From the IMG/VR virus record IMGVR_UViG_3300032675_000046, positions 1 through 43,461 of that record: a stretch of 43,461 nucleotides of DNA. The stretch is one strand, 5' to 3'. Positions within the stretch are counted from its first letter, which is position 1; each line of letters opens with the position of its first letter. Of the stretch, positions 25,165-31,986 are shown piece by piece. The notes under the pieces are model-generated. The model ran no database searches. It saw only the letters and a program-made list of their open reading frames with translations, and had not been told where the DNA came from. The stretch is from a virus. The position numbers and the translations under genes are program-made.

Positions 25165-25336
25165 GATGTTCCACTCGAATATCCATTTTAAATAACATTG
25201 CTTGAACAACCATGTCTAAATCTATTAAAGCCATAATGAGGTTGTCTTTACCATTCATTTCAGGATTGGCATTAATTTGCTCAATTTTGCTTAATAGTTT
25301 TCGTGCAGTTATCAGGCTATCTGATATTTCATTCAT
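25151..25336 (-). CDS. Hypothetical helical early protein
   Basis: This 61-residue, almost entirely helical protein (SDSLITARKLLSKIEQINA, LIMALIDLDMVVQAMLFKMD) starts in an ATGA overlap with the upstream gene. No known family was recognised. Confidence 0.6.
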   Translation of the reverse strand: MNEISDSLITARKLLSKIEQINANPEMNGKDNLIMALIDLDMVVQAMLFKMDIRVEHHGLE

Positions 25337-25560
25337 CTTTTACCTTTTAGTATTTTGCTAGTTCTTGCGTCAGATAGTAATGGTAACGGAACATCAAGTC
25401 TTTTAACAAAATTATCTTTGTGACAAACCCATTTATTTCCCATCGATGCAATTTTTTCTTTAGATTTTTCAAGCCAATAAGCAGGCAAGCAATCATAAAT
25501 AACCCCAGCTTTACCCCTAGCAACTAGCTGGGCGATTAAATTTTTATCATTAGCATTCAT
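25333..25560 (-). CDS. Hypothetical early protein
   Basis: This 75-residue basic protein has helix AQLVARGKAGVIYDCLP and segment GNKWVCHKDNFVKR. Two Cys and a basic C-terminus (SKILKGKR) suggest nucleic acid contact at most. Ribosome site AAAAAAGGAAAC precedes the start. Confidence 0.6.
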   Translation of the reverse strand: MNANDKNLIAQLVARGKAGVIYDCLPAYWLEKSKEKIASMGNKWVCHKDNFVKRLDVPLPLLSDARTSKILKGKR

Positions 25561-25575
25561 TGTTGGTTTCCTTTT

Positions 25576-25743
25576 TTATTTCGATTGAAAATAATTTTCT
25601 ACTTCAATACAACTCATAACAGTTTTTGTATATACAGAAGTTAATCCTTCTTTTGTGTATAAGATTCCATCTCTGCAAACAACTGAAGGGTAAGTAATGC
25701 ACCCAGCAAACAATAAAGGAAATATTAAAATAATAACTTTCAT
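25576..25743 (-). CDS. Small lipoprotein-like protein, 55 residues
   Basis: The product begins MKVIILIFPLLFAGC, a short lipoprotein-type signal with Cys15, followed by a 40-residue periplasmic part containing two more Cys (C23, C45). The -3 position is Phe, less usual. The start overlaps the upstream stop by ATGA. An early outer-membrane or periplasmic lipoprotein could be a superinfection-exclusion or receptor-masking factor; that is inference. Confidence 0.55.
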   Translation of the reverse strand: MKVIILIFPLLFAGCITYPSVVCRDGILYTKEGLTSVYTKTVMSCIEVENYFQSK

Positions 25744-26093
25744 TTCTCTTGTGCCTTTCTTAATGCAACTTTGATTAAATTCCTATCCATTGCATGAGTT
25801 CTTGGATATGGAGCCATATCAATAATTTCATCTATTTCCTCATCTGTTAGGTCTGCTGGATGGAATTCCAAATACTTAATTTGCTCGTTAGCGTGGTATA
25901 GCGATGACTTTAGTCTGTCATTTAATGCCGACATTTCGTTGTATTGACGCTTCCAATAAGTAGCGTTTTTTACTGGTTCACCTCCATCATTTAATTCCTG
26001 TGCTGGATGAGTGTAGAGTGGGATAGCACCTTCTATTTGTACTGACGAAACCACTCTATCTGTAAGCATCCACGCTACTGGTTCATTATTCAT
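25740..26093 (-). CDS. Hypothetical protein with EPVAWM / IPLYTHPA motif
   Basis: This 117-residue protein starts NNEPVAWMLTDRV and contains GAIPLYTHPAQE, a signature pair seen in many Ead/Ea22-like and related phage accessory proteins. A coiled-coil middle (YWKRQYNEMSALNDRLKSSL) and an acidic helix DEEIDEIIDMA follow. The function of the group is unknown. It overlaps both neighbours by 4 bases. Confidence 0.62.
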   Translation of the reverse strand: MNNEPVAWMLTDRVVSSVQIEGAIPLYTHPAQELNDGGEPVKNATYWKRQYNEMSALNDRLKSSLYHANEQIKYLEFHPADLTDEEIDEIIDMAPYPRTHAMDRNLIKVALRKAQEK

Positions 26094-26368
26094 TTAACAA
26101 ACTCCTGTAATTCAGCTTTCCCATAAAGTTCTTCCATCATTGGCTTAAACATAGAAGTTCCTTCGTAATCACTTTTTATGTAGCTTGCGCACAATTCTTT
26201 TACACGCTCTATTTCAGCTTGTTGCTTGCGTAGCATGGTGGCGGCTTCATCTGCAATATCGGTAATGCAATCAAAATCAGCGTATGGATAACCACTTTTA
26301 TCCACTAATACAACTTCTGCATACACATCAAATTCTTGCAATTTATCAGCTAGTTCATTTGCGTTCAT
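26090..26368 (-). CDS. Hypothetical helical early protein
   Basis: This 92-residue protein has a short N-terminal domain then helix ADEAATMLRKQQAEIERVKEL, a pattern common in phage accessory proteins that end in a coiled coil. It overlaps the next gene by 4 bases. No function can be assigned. Confidence 0.58.
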   Translation of the reverse strand: MNANELADKLQEFDVYAEVVLVDKSGYPYADFDCITDIADEAATMLRKQQAEIERVKELCASYIKSDYEGTSMFKPMMEELYGKAELQEFVK

Positions 26369-26371
26369 TTT

Positions 26372-26671
26372 TTATTTTAATAATGATGTAACAGAATTAA
26401 TATTTACACTTAAACGACCACCTTTATTCCAATTTACAAAATAAAATGGATATTTATATTCGTAGCAGCCATCTACAATTTTATTTCCTAATGAGTCTGT
26501 ACTGTAAACATAATAATTATTAGGGATAGGTTGTTGGCTTTGAACATATACACATTGGCTATAAGTAAAGAACATATTTCCACCTAATTTGTTTTGTGTG
26601 TAAGCCAGTTCATTATCTGCATGGGCTAAAGTAGCGGAGCATAACATTAATGTTAGTAATAATTTATTCAT
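26372..26671 (-). CDS. Exported periplasmic protein
   Basis: This 99-residue protein has a clear Sec signal peptide (MNKLLLTLMLCSATLAHA, likely cut after AHA). The mature domain of about 80 residues is Tyr/Asn-rich with two Cys (in SQCVYV and DGCYEY) that could form a disulfide. Exported early proteins are unusual in lytic phages and suggest an envelope role. Confidence 0.62.
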   Translation of the reverse strand: MNKLLLTLMLCSATLAHADNELAYTQNKLGGNMFFTYSQCVYVQSQQPIPNNYYVYSTDSLGNKIVDGCYEYKYPFYFVNWNKGGRLSVNINSVTSLLK

Positions 26672-26678
26672 AATTTCC

Positions 26679-27119
26679 TCAAAATGATTCAGTTAAATCT
26701 ATATATTGAAATTTTGTAATTGGCACATCATAAAAATATTCTTCTCGTTTTACCGATCTATTTGGAACTTCTATTAATAAGGCAGCTTTAACGTCTTCAG
26801 CTTTGCACCAATAAGCATTTTTAAAATCTCTTGTAACTACAAATATCAAAGTCAAAAGCTCATTTAAAAATAACTTTTCTTTCCTTTGGGCAATATGAAT
26901 TGTCTTGTATGGACATTCTTTAGTTCCCCAGTCTCTTTTTTCGACTTCAATATATCCACAAATATCTCCTTTTTTATACACAATTAAATCAACTGCATAC
27001 TTATTAGGATTTTCTATGCAAGTCAGCCCCCATTTCATAGAAACCCAACTTGCTACTGCTTTTCTAGCTGGTGGGTCGCATAAATCGTGCAATTCTTGGC
27101 TAAAAGGTTTGTACGCCAT
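26679..27119 (-). CDS. PD-(D/E)XK nuclease-like hypothetical protein
   Basis: This 146-residue protein has a core YAVDLIVYKKGDICGYIEVEKRDWG that resembles the D...ExK strand pair of PD-(D/E)XK nucleases, with D44 and the EVEKRDW turn. The exact [DE]-x-K spacing is irregular (E57-V-E-K), so catalysis is uncertain. It overlaps the upstream membrane peptide at TAATG. Alternative: a non-enzymatic nuclease-fold protein. Confidence 0.5.
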   Translation of the reverse strand: MAYKPFSQELHDLCDPPARKAVASWVSMKWGLTCIENPNKYAVDLIVYKKGDICGYIEVEKRDWGTKECPYKTIHIAQRKEKLFLNELLTLIFVVTRDFKNAYWCKAEDVKAALLIEVPNRSVKREEYFYDVPITKFQYIDLTESF

Positions 27120-27223
27120 TATTTAAAAAGATATAAAGGCGATCCAAGCATTCCCCAAGAAATAAGAAATCCAAAGACCAATCCCAAAACAACTACTCCT
27201 ACTACATCAATGATTTTTTTCAT
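27119..27223 (-). CDS. Single-pass membrane peptide, 34 residues
   Basis: The product begins MKKIIDVVGVVVLGLVFGF and is a single hydrophobic segment with a polar C-terminus (SPLYLFK). The ribosome site GAAAGGAATTAAAA is excellent and is embedded in the last codons of the upstream gene. The stop overlaps the next start (TAATG). Strong signals make it likely real. Confidence 0.6.
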   Translation of the reverse strand: MKKIIDVVGVVVLGLVFGFLISWGMLGSPLYLFK

Positions 27224-27413
27224 TTTTAATTCCTTTCATTGCTTGCAAATTATTAACATACGCTAATGCTTGATCTGCATTGCTGAATTCATACTGAGAT
27301 CCAACTGGATATTCATTGCCGTCACTTTGAACAGCAATCCAAGCACCCGGTACAGTTGCACGAATTCTTGCGTTGTAACGCTCAGGCTGGAGATAGATTT
27401 CTACGATATTCAT
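27207..27413 (-). CDS. Small hypothetical early protein, 68 residues
   Basis: The start is set at 27413 because CACGAAAGGA stands just upstream; a frame-open ATG at 27467 lies inside the previous gene. The product begins MNIVEIYLQPERYNARIR and is a compact alpha/beta domain ending with a helix (ADQALAYVNNLQAMKG). Its last codons carry the ribosome site of the next gene. Unknown role. Confidence 0.6.
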   Translation of the reverse strand: MNIVEIYLQPERYNARIRATVPGAWIAVQSDGNEYPVGSQYEFSNADQALAYVNNLQAMKGIKNEKNH

Positions 27414-27432
27414 TTTTAATTCCTTTCGTGAA

Positions 27433-27597
27433 TTAGTTGTATTTAGTAATAAAAGGCTGCGTACCACCTATTGCAACTGCAACAACACCTTTTTCATAAA
27501 AAGCCATTATTGTTGGTGCATGATCTGAATGAGCAATACGAATTAACTTTCCTAATTCTTTGCCAGCTTTTTTTACAATATTAATTTCTTTTTTCAT
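27433..27597 (-). CDS. Small basic early protein, 54 residues
   Basis: The start is set at 27597 by the leader CACGAAAGGGAATCCAAA. The product begins MKKEINIVKKAGKELGKLIR and has a basic helix then a beta hairpin (GVVAVAIGGTQPF). It is the first gene after the promoter module at 27632-27697, so it is an immediate-early candidate, perhaps a host-takeover or inhibitor peptide. Confidence 0.6.
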   Translation of the reverse strand: MKKEINIVKKAGKELGKLIRIAHSDHAPTIMAFYEKGVVAVAIGGTQPFITKYN

Positions 27598-27606
27598 TTT
27601 GGATTC

Positions 27607-27659
27607 CCTTTCGTGTTTGTCCATAAGGTCTATTATCCACATGAATAATACTCTTACAA
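27607..27659 (-). promoter_or_regulatory. Leftward early promoter with CACGAAAGG leader
   Basis: Read on the minus strand: TTGTAA (27659-27654), a 16-base spacer, GATAAT (27637-27632), then AGACCT and the leader box CACGAAAGG (27615-27607) before the 54-residue gene. The layout is nearly identical to the rightward promoter at 31987-32036. Confidence 0.78.
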
Positions 27660-27669
27660 CACTTTTTTA

Positions 27670-27697
27670 TATTATTTTTATGAGGAAAACCCTCATA
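27670..27697 (-). promoter_or_regulatory. 28-bp inverted duplicate carrying a 19-bp dyad (operator candidate), left copy
   Basis: On the minus strand the sequence contains the dyad TATGAGGGTTTTCCTCATA (half-sites of 7, spacer 5) at 27697-27679 followed by AAAATAATA. All 28 bases are identical to 31949-31976 on the plus strand. The dyad ends 19 bases before the -35 in both copies, a typical activator position. Confidence 0.78.
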
Positions 27698-27705
27698 TAA
27701 GGGGT

Positions 27706-27781
27706 GGGGTCTTGACCCACGAAAGGATCGGCATTGCACCGAAAGATGGATTTTGAGGACATCACCCTCGATCAAGACCCC
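27706..27781. ncRNA. 76-nt element with 10-bp closing stem, structured RNA candidate
   Basis: GGGGTCTTGA (27706-27715) and TCAAGACCCC (27772-27781) are perfect inverted repeats enclosing 56 bases. Inside, TCGG/CCGA (27728-27731 with 27739-27742) and GAGG/CCTC (27755-27758 with 27766-27769) can form hairpins. An alternative local hairpin GGGTC-TT-GACCC competes with the outer stem. It lies in the non-coding gap between the SSB-like gene and the leftward promoter. The strand and role are unknown. Confidence 0.5.
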
Positions 27782-27834
27782 GTAGATTGTGGACTACTTA
27801 CAGTTTCTGCTTTCATCCGTAAAGCTATACTACA

Positions 27835-28089
27835 TCAAAATGGAATATCGTCAATTCCGTTTGTTCCAGCACCTTGATTAGTTGACTGGTTTCCGGCTCC
27901 AGCTTGCTTAGGTTTTGGTTCAAAAAATGAAATCCAACCATCAAAACCTACTGGAATAGCATCCATTTTCATTGATAAGCCATTGGCTGTTTCAAATACT
28001 GCGCCAACTTTAACCCAATTTGGCTTTTCTTCTCCATTTTGATTTTTATATGTTCCAACTCTTGCTTTAGCTTCGTATTTCAATGCCAT
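27835..28089 (-). CDS. Small SSB-like protein with acidic IPF tail
   Basis: This 84-residue protein has a beta-rich core (YEAKARVGTYKNQNGEEKPNW, VFETANGLSMKMDAIPVG), a Gly/Gln/Asn linker and the C-terminal tip GIDDIPF. An acidic tail ending in a hydrophobic pair is the hallmark of single-stranded DNA-binding proteins. It is shorter than bacterial SSB, but it sits after ERF and Gp157-like genes, which supports a recombination role. Confidence 0.6.
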   Translation of the reverse strand: MALKYEAKARVGTYKNQNGEEKPNWVKVGAVFETANGLSMKMDAIPVGFDGWISFFEPKPKQAGAGNQSTNQGAGTNGIDDIPF

Positions 28090-28098
28090 GATGTTTCC

Positions 28099-28602
28099 TT
28101 ATTTGATTTGTAATGAACTGCTTTGGGTTAGTTTTGCGCCTTCAACAACAACGCCAGCTTTTAAATCATCTTTAAGACGATTCTTGTTTAAAGATGGTGG
28201 AGGTGGCTCAGGAATGTCGAAATACTCATCTGGGATCATATCTTGATTAAGAACCTCAACTGCTGAAGGATTCTTGCGAATTCCCAACGAAAAGTAAGGA
28301 CAGTCAATTTTGGTAATGCCGGTACGCAACATATTATCAAGCAAATACTGTCGCATCCGATTAGATTTAGCCTCTAAAGCCTTTCTGCGTTCTGCCATCT
28401 GTTTCTCGGCAGCTTTGATAGCATCAGCATTAGCTTCCAAATTTCGAATAAACATCGCAACATTGGTAGCTTTAACTTCCAATTCTCCTGAAAGACTTTC
28501 TAGCGTATCCGCAAAAGTTTGATCATTAATCTCCATATCCTGCAATTTTTGTAAATCTTGCAAATACTGATCGGCAATGGTGTAAAGGGTTAAATTAGTC
28601 AT
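28099..28602 (-). CDS. Gp157-like protein
   Basis: This 167-residue protein is helical through residues 1-95 (coiled coil about 55-85; AIKAAEKQMAERRKALEAKSN) then has the YFSLGIRKNPSAVEVLN strand region and the acidic/Pro segment IPDEYFDIPEPPPPSLNK followed by LKDDLKAGVVVEGA. This matches the siphovirus Gp157 family, usually beside ERF or RecT genes; one streptococcal member is linked to phage resistance. It is part of the recombination block. Confidence 0.8.
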   Translation of the reverse strand: MTNLTLYTIADQYLQDLQKLQDMEINDQTFADTLESLSGELEVKATNVAMFIRNLEANADAIKAAEKQMAERRKALEAKSNRMRQYLLDNMLRTGITKIDCPYFSLGIRKNPSAVEVLNQDMIPDEYFDIPEPPPPSLNKNRLKDDLKAGVVVEGAKLTQSSSLQIK

Positions 28603-28604
28603 GA

Positions 28605-29237
28605 TTAAAGTCCTAACGCAGTTTTACGAGCATCTTTTAACGTGGTAAAAATGTCGATATTTTTAGTATCGCCTTGACCCTGTGCCAAACGATACGCAGC
28701 CGTAAATGCTTTTTCTAATTCTTCTTTGGTATTGGCATCGTTAATGGCAACAGTAAAATTAGTAACTTGATTGTCGTTTAATGGAGTTTTTGTAATTCTT
28801 GGAGCAACTTCAAGTGTATGAGCATCTGCATCGTTGTCACCCTCAGTAGGAATGGCAAACGCCTGAAGTGCAGCATACTTGTAAGCAGCAGACATGGCTT
28901 TATTGGTAGCCTTGTCGGAAGTATCCATAGCCTCGCCAAAAGTCTTAACTGTGTGTTTGCTTCCATCTACGGCAGCAACAAAGTCAAATTCAACCTCAAC
29001 AGTTACATAAAAAATAGCCCCACCTGCTTTGGTTTGACGTTCAATGCACTCCCTAGACAACACCCTAGGAAGTATGCAAAGACCATGCTGTGCAAGCAAA
29101 GGGCTAACAGTATTAAAAATATCGTCAATTCCTCTAAATTTATAGCTTGCACCTTGTTGATTAGTGCGACTTTTAGTAATTCCTATTTTTGCCAATTCAG
29201 ACTGAACGGCATTAATTGCTTGATAAACTTTCATCAT
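28605..29237 (-). CDS. erf: ERF-family single-strand annealing protein
   Basis: This 210-residue protein starts MM; the second ATG (29234) is also well spaced from the AAAAGGAAA site. The ERF family pattern is visible: VQSELAKIGITKSRTNQQGASYKFRGIDDIF, NTVSPLLAQHGLCILPRV and GEAMDTSDKATNKAMSAAYKYAALQAFAIP. ERF proteins anneal homologous single strands, here likely with the SSB-like product and RusA to circularise or recombine phage DNA. Confidence 0.87.
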   Translation of the reverse strand: MMKVYQAINAVQSELAKIGITKSRTNQQGASYKFRGIDDIFNTVSPLLAQHGLCILPRVLSRECIERQTKAGGAIFYVTVEVEFDFVAAVDGSKHTVKTFGEAMDTSDKATNKAMSAAYKYAALQAFAIPTEGDNDADAHTLEVAPRITKTPLNDNQVTNFTVAINDANTKEELEKAFTAAYRLAQGQGDTKNIDIFTTLKDARKTALGL

Positions 29238-29253
29238 ATTTCCTTTTCGTGGT

Positions 29254-29526
29254 TTAAAGATTATTAATTACTTCACGTTCACTACGGTTTTCCCAGTAAG
29301 TAAACAAAACAGCAGAAAGAACAACACCAACAGCGTGAGTATCACCTTTAGTGAGTAATGTTGCCAGCGTTTCCAAACTTTGCACTAAAGCATCATCAGA
29401 TATGGCTTCTGAAATATTTTCAGCCGTATATGGGTTGTTTTTGTTTTTAAGTTTATAGTCAATACGCTCCTGAATTTCATCAGCTTCGTTATTATCTTGA
29501 GGTTGGTAGTATCTATCTTCATTCAT
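29254..29526 (-). CDS. Hypothetical early protein, first gene of leftward operon
   Basis: This 90-residue acidic protein (QPQDNNEADEIQERIDYK) has helical segments and a hydrophobic stretch AVGVVLSAVLFTYW near the end. It directly follows the strong leftward promoter and CACGAAAGG leader. No family is recognised. Confidence 0.6.
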   Translation of the reverse strand: MNEDRYYQPQDNNEADEIQERIDYKLKNKNNPYTAENISEAISDDALVQSLETLATLLTKGDTHAVGVVLSAVLFTYWENRSEREVINNL

Positions 29527-29535
29527 TTTATTTTT

Positions 29536-29604
29536 CCTTTCGTGTTGGAATCAGCATTGTTTAACTGATAAAGACTATTATCCATACTTTTAAAACTATG
29601 ACAA
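29536..29604 (-). promoter_or_regulatory. Leftward early promoter overlapping the rusA start
   Basis: On the minus strand: TTGTCA (29604-29599), 16-base spacer, GATAAT (29582-29577), and CACGAAAGG (29544-29536) before the 29526 start. It is the best -35/-10 pair in the window. The -35 lies over codons 1-3 of the plus-strand rusA, so divergent expression may be mutually exclusive. Confidence 0.75.
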
Positions 29605-29951
29605 CAGCTATTTTTGAATTTCCTTTGGCACCAACAATCAATAGCTACTATGGGCTTCATGGACATAGAAGATATATGACTGAGAAAGGTAAACAGTTTA
29701 AAAAAGAAGTAGCTCATATAGTGAGCCAGCAAGAAATAAAATTCGGGAAATCCCTAGTTGCCATGACAATAACTATTCATTTCCGAGATCGAAGAATTCA
29801 AGATTTATCAAATAGAATTAAAGCCCTTGAAGATGCAATGGTTCAAGCTGGACTTATGGATGACGATTCCCAAATTAAAGAAATTCATATTTATGAAGGG
29901 GAAATTGTTAAAGGTGGCAAGATGAATGTTCAAATATCTTTGTTGTCCTGA
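29598..29951 (+). CDS. rusA: RusA-like Holliday junction resolvase
   Basis: This 117-residue protein matches the RusA layout: FPLAPTINSYYGLHGHRRYMTEKGKQFK, then HFRDRRIQDLSNRIKALEDAMVQAGLMDDDSQI. D69, and D88-D90 correspond to catalytic acids; the acid usually two residues after the first (D72 of E. coli RusA) is Ser71 here. It would resolve branched DNA made by ERF annealing or replication before packaging. There is little 5' leader and no good ribosome site. Confidence 0.82.
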   Translation: MTTAIFEFPLAPTINSYYGLHGHRRYMTEKGKQFKKEVAHIVSQQEIKFGKSLVAMTITIHFRDRRIQDLSNRIKALEDAMVQAGLMDDDSQIKEIHIYEGEIVKGGKMNVQISLLS

Positions 29952-29991
29952 ATAATAGTTACATCTACAATCAATTCCTTCACACGAAAGG
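29951..29991 (+). promoter_or_regulatory. Rightward early leader with -10-like AATAAT and CACGAAAGG box
   Basis: AATAAT (29951-29956) with TTCAAA 16 bases upstream (weak -35) is followed by CACGAAAGGA (29983-29992) six bases before an ATG. It resembles the other early promoters in leader but not in the -35. Confidence 0.5.
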
Positions 29992-29997
29992 ATTTTT

Positions 29998-30111
29998 ATG
30001 TATCAACAATACGAATACCTAAAACAACAATGGGCTTCAACTCATCCTGAAGCTACTCCTGCACAATATCAAAAAGCCATTCAACAAATTGCAAGAAAGC
30101 TAGGAATTTAA
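29998..30111 (+). CDS. Small protein of 37 residues before the DUF1376 gene
   Basis: The product begins MYQQYEYLKQQWASTHPEAT and ends QQIARKLGI, a helical mini-protein. CACGAAAGGA upstream is an excellent ribosome site and the stop overlaps the next ATG (TAATG). Small proteins of this kind often precede replication genes; the role is unknown. Confidence 0.6.
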   Translation: MYQQYEYLKQQWASTHPEATPAQYQKAIQQIARKLGI

Positions 30112-30764
30112 TGCACTATTACAAAAGGAATCTTGGTGATTACGCCAAGAAAGCTGGCAGGTTGACCATGCTTCAACACGGAGCGTACACGCTTTTGATC
30201 GATGCGTGCTATGACCGTGAAGTGTTCCCTACTTTGGATGATGCAATCGAATGGACGTGGGCTTCAACTCAAGAGGAGATAGATGCCGTTAAATTCGTGC
30301 TCAGTAGGTTTTTTCATCTTGATTCTGAGGGTCAATATGTTCAAGATCGAATTCTTCAAGAATTACTTGAATACCACTCTAAGGCAGACAAAAATAAGCA
30401 AATTGCCATCGAAAGAGAAACGAAGCGTAGAGAAAATGGAACGAAACGTACACGAATCGTGCACGAATCGCCACCTAACCAAGAACCAAGAACCAAGAAC
30501 CAAGAACCAATTAAATACTCTGATGAGTTTGAATCTTTTTGGAAGGCTTATGACAAACCGATTGGTAAAATCAATTCATTCAAAATTTGGAAGTCGTTAA
30601 ATCTGGCTGGTGATGTTGTTGAGATTGTTTTGAAAAAAGCAAAACATCATTCAATCAATACTGATCGACAATTCAGGAAAGACCCTGAACGCTGGCTTAA
30701 GGGCAAGCACTGGGAAGATGGTGGAAACCTTCCTGCACAATCTGAAAGCCCAAAATTTATATGA
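30111..30764 (+). CDS. DUF1376 replication protein
   Basis: This 217-residue protein has a DUF1376 domain in residues 1-75 (MHYYKRNLGDYAKKAGRLTM, HGAYTLLIDACYDRE, AIEWTWA). A basic linker (90-130) contains tandem NQEPRTK units, and the C-terminal domain (about 135-205; FWKAYDKPIGKINSFKIWK) resembles helicase-loader or initiator tails. The 7-nt repeats in the linker could be the origin. The downstream helicase supports a replication-initiation role. Confidence 0.78.
   Translation: MHYYKRNLGDYAKKAGRLTMLQHGAYTLLIDACYDREVFPTLDDAIEWTWASTQEEIDAVKFVLSRFFHLDSEGQYVQDRILQELLEYHSKADKNKQIAIERETKRRENGTKRTRIVHESPPNQEPRTKNQEPIKYSDEFESFWKAYDKPIGKINSFKIWKSLNLAGDVVEIVLKKAKHHSINTDRQFRKDPERWLKGKHWEDGGNLPAQSESPKFI
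30451..30511 (+). repeat. Iteron-like repeats inside the DUF1376 gene (origin candidate)
   Basis: CACGAATCG occurs at 30451-30459 and 30462-30470, an 11-base period. Then AACCAAG is repeated four times exactly, plus one variant (30477-30511). Both arrays lie in the linker of the replication gene, as the lambda origin lies in gene O. The heptamer repeat also encodes the QEPRTKN linker, so slippage is an alternative explanation. Confidence 0.55.
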
Positions 30765-31048
30765 TTGGTCATCAAAATTTAAGTTGTTGTGATTCTATTA
30801 TTTTTATCGTAGGATCAAGCCCTTCATGGTTTGATGGTGAGAATCAAGGAAATATCGGATTGGTATATACCCAAAAATCTCGCCCTAAATCAAATGATGC
30901 AAATTTTGTAAGGGGTAAGTCGGTTCAAGTAATTCATGGGGAAAATGCAAGTGATGAATTATTTTGCAAGTGGCTGGCTGAAATAATAAAAACTAATCCA
31001 AAGACGGTAATCGCAATGGATAGCGAAAAGGAAATTTTTGTATGTTGA
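30761..31048 (+). CDS. Hypothetical early protein
   Basis: This 95-residue protein overlaps its neighbours (ATGA start, 7-base end overlap). It has strands IIFIVGSSPSWFDGENQGNIG and a basic middle (SRPKSNDANFVRGK), then helix DELFCKWLAEIIK. No family is recognised; its place suggests replication. Confidence 0.6.
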   Translation: MIGHQNLSCCDSIIFIVGSSPSWFDGENQGNIGLVYTQKSRPKSNDANFVRGKSVQVIHGENASDELFCKWLAEIIKTNPKTVIAMDSEKEIFVC

Positions 31049-31953
31049 TGACTGAAAATATTAATTTTGATGAATATGCTGAAACTGAGAATATTCGCAA
31101 TATGGTGCGAGAGAAGTCTGAATTCATTGATGAGATGAATCATTATTTCGATACAAGAGATAACGGGATCGATGGGAATAAATTGCCTTGGAATAAATGC
31201 GATCAAATGGTTGGATTACGCCATTCTGAAGTAAGTGTGTGGGCTGGCGAGAATGGTTCCGGCAAGTCTTTGATTCTTGGTCAGCTAAAACTGGGATTGC
31301 TTGCACAAGGTAAAAAGGTGCTTACAGCCTCGTTAGAGATGAAGCCTTACATTACCCTTGCTCGTATGGCAAGACAGGCTACCGATACCGCTATTCCTTC
31401 AAGAAGTGATGTTCAAAAGTTTTGTGACTGGAGATTGGATCAGGGATATATTTTTGACCATGTAGGAAGTTTATCTCCTTGGCAGGTAGTCGCACTTTGC
31501 AGATATGCCGCAAAAGAATTAGGTGTTGAACATATTATTATTGATTCGATGATGAAATGTATTAGAGGTGAAGATGATTACAACGGTCAAAAGGATTTTG
31601 TAGATCAATTATGTAATGTTGCAAAAGAAACAAAATTACATATTCATTTAGTCCACCATGTACGCAAAAGTGGTGAAAGCGACAAAATTGCTGAAAAGAA
31701 AGATATTAAGGGTTCAGGAGTTATTACTGACCTTGTGGACAATGTTTTCTTGGTTTCTCGTAATCGCAAAAAAGAACGTGATACTGAAATGCAAAATGGA
31801 TGCCAAGACAACAGCCAGCCAGATACATTTTTAATATGTGCAAAACAAAGAAATGGGGAATGGGAAGGAACTTTGGGCTTGTGGTTTGATCGACATAGCC
31901 ACCAGTTCGTAGAGGCTGCTGGACTACCCTCAATTCCTTATTTGAATCTATGA
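31042..31953 (+). CDS. RecA/DnaB-type replicative helicase ATPase
   Basis: This 303-residue protein has Walker A GENGSGKS (69-76), a candidate catalytic E99 in TASLEM, Walker B HIIIDSM (D168), HIHLVHHVRKSG sensor-like segment, and a C-terminal SRNRKKERD/AKQRNGEWEG that matches the T7-gp4/DnaB family arginine-finger region. It lacks a primase or DnaB N-terminal domain, having only a short N-terminus (1-50). It is likely the phage replicative helicase, loaded by the DUF1376 protein. Its stop codon lies inside the operator dyad. Confidence 0.82.
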   Translation: MLMTENINFDEYAETENIRNMVREKSEFIDEMNHYFDTRDNGIDGNKLPWNKCDQMVGLRHSEVSVWAGENGSGKSLILGQLKLGLLAQGKKVLTASLEMKPYITLARMARQATDTAIPSRSDVQKFCDWRLDQGYIFDHVGSLSPWQVVALCRYAAKELGVEHIIIDSMMKCIRGEDDYNGQKDFVDQLCNVAKETKLHIHLVHHVRKSGESDKIAEKKDIKGSGVITDLVDNVFLVSRNRKKERDTEMQNGCQDNSQPDTFLICAKQRNGEWEGTLGLWFDRHSHQFVEAAGLPSIPYLNL

Positions 31954-31976
31954 GGGTTTTCCTCATAAAAATAATA
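31949..31976 (+). promoter_or_regulatory. 28-bp inverted duplicate carrying a 19-bp dyad (operator candidate), right copy
   Basis: The dyad TATGAGGGTTTTCCTCATA (31949-31967) plus AAAATAATA is identical to the complement of 27670-27697. It ends 19 bases before the -35 (31987). If transcription starts near 32021, the dyad centre lies about -63, a class I activator-like position. It also overlaps the helicase stop codon. Confidence 0.78.
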
Positions 31977-31986
31977 GTTAAACTTG

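Noticed and set aside
27581-27775. Minus-strand 64-residue ORF over the leftward promoter
   Set aside because: It covers the promoter, the dyad and the inverted repeat, has biased composition and no ribosome site, and its end overlaps the CACGAAAGG leader of a better gene.
27706-27781. A 76-nt tRNA-like gene, since length and a 7-bp terminal stem fit
   Set aside because: No T-loop TTCRA pattern, no D-arm or anticodon arm in the right places on either strand, and the stem is 10 bp.
27746-27877. Plus-strand 43-residue ORF starting at 27746
   Set aside because: No ribosome site at proper distance, and it runs antisense into the SSB-like gene. Kept only as part of the structured-element discussion.
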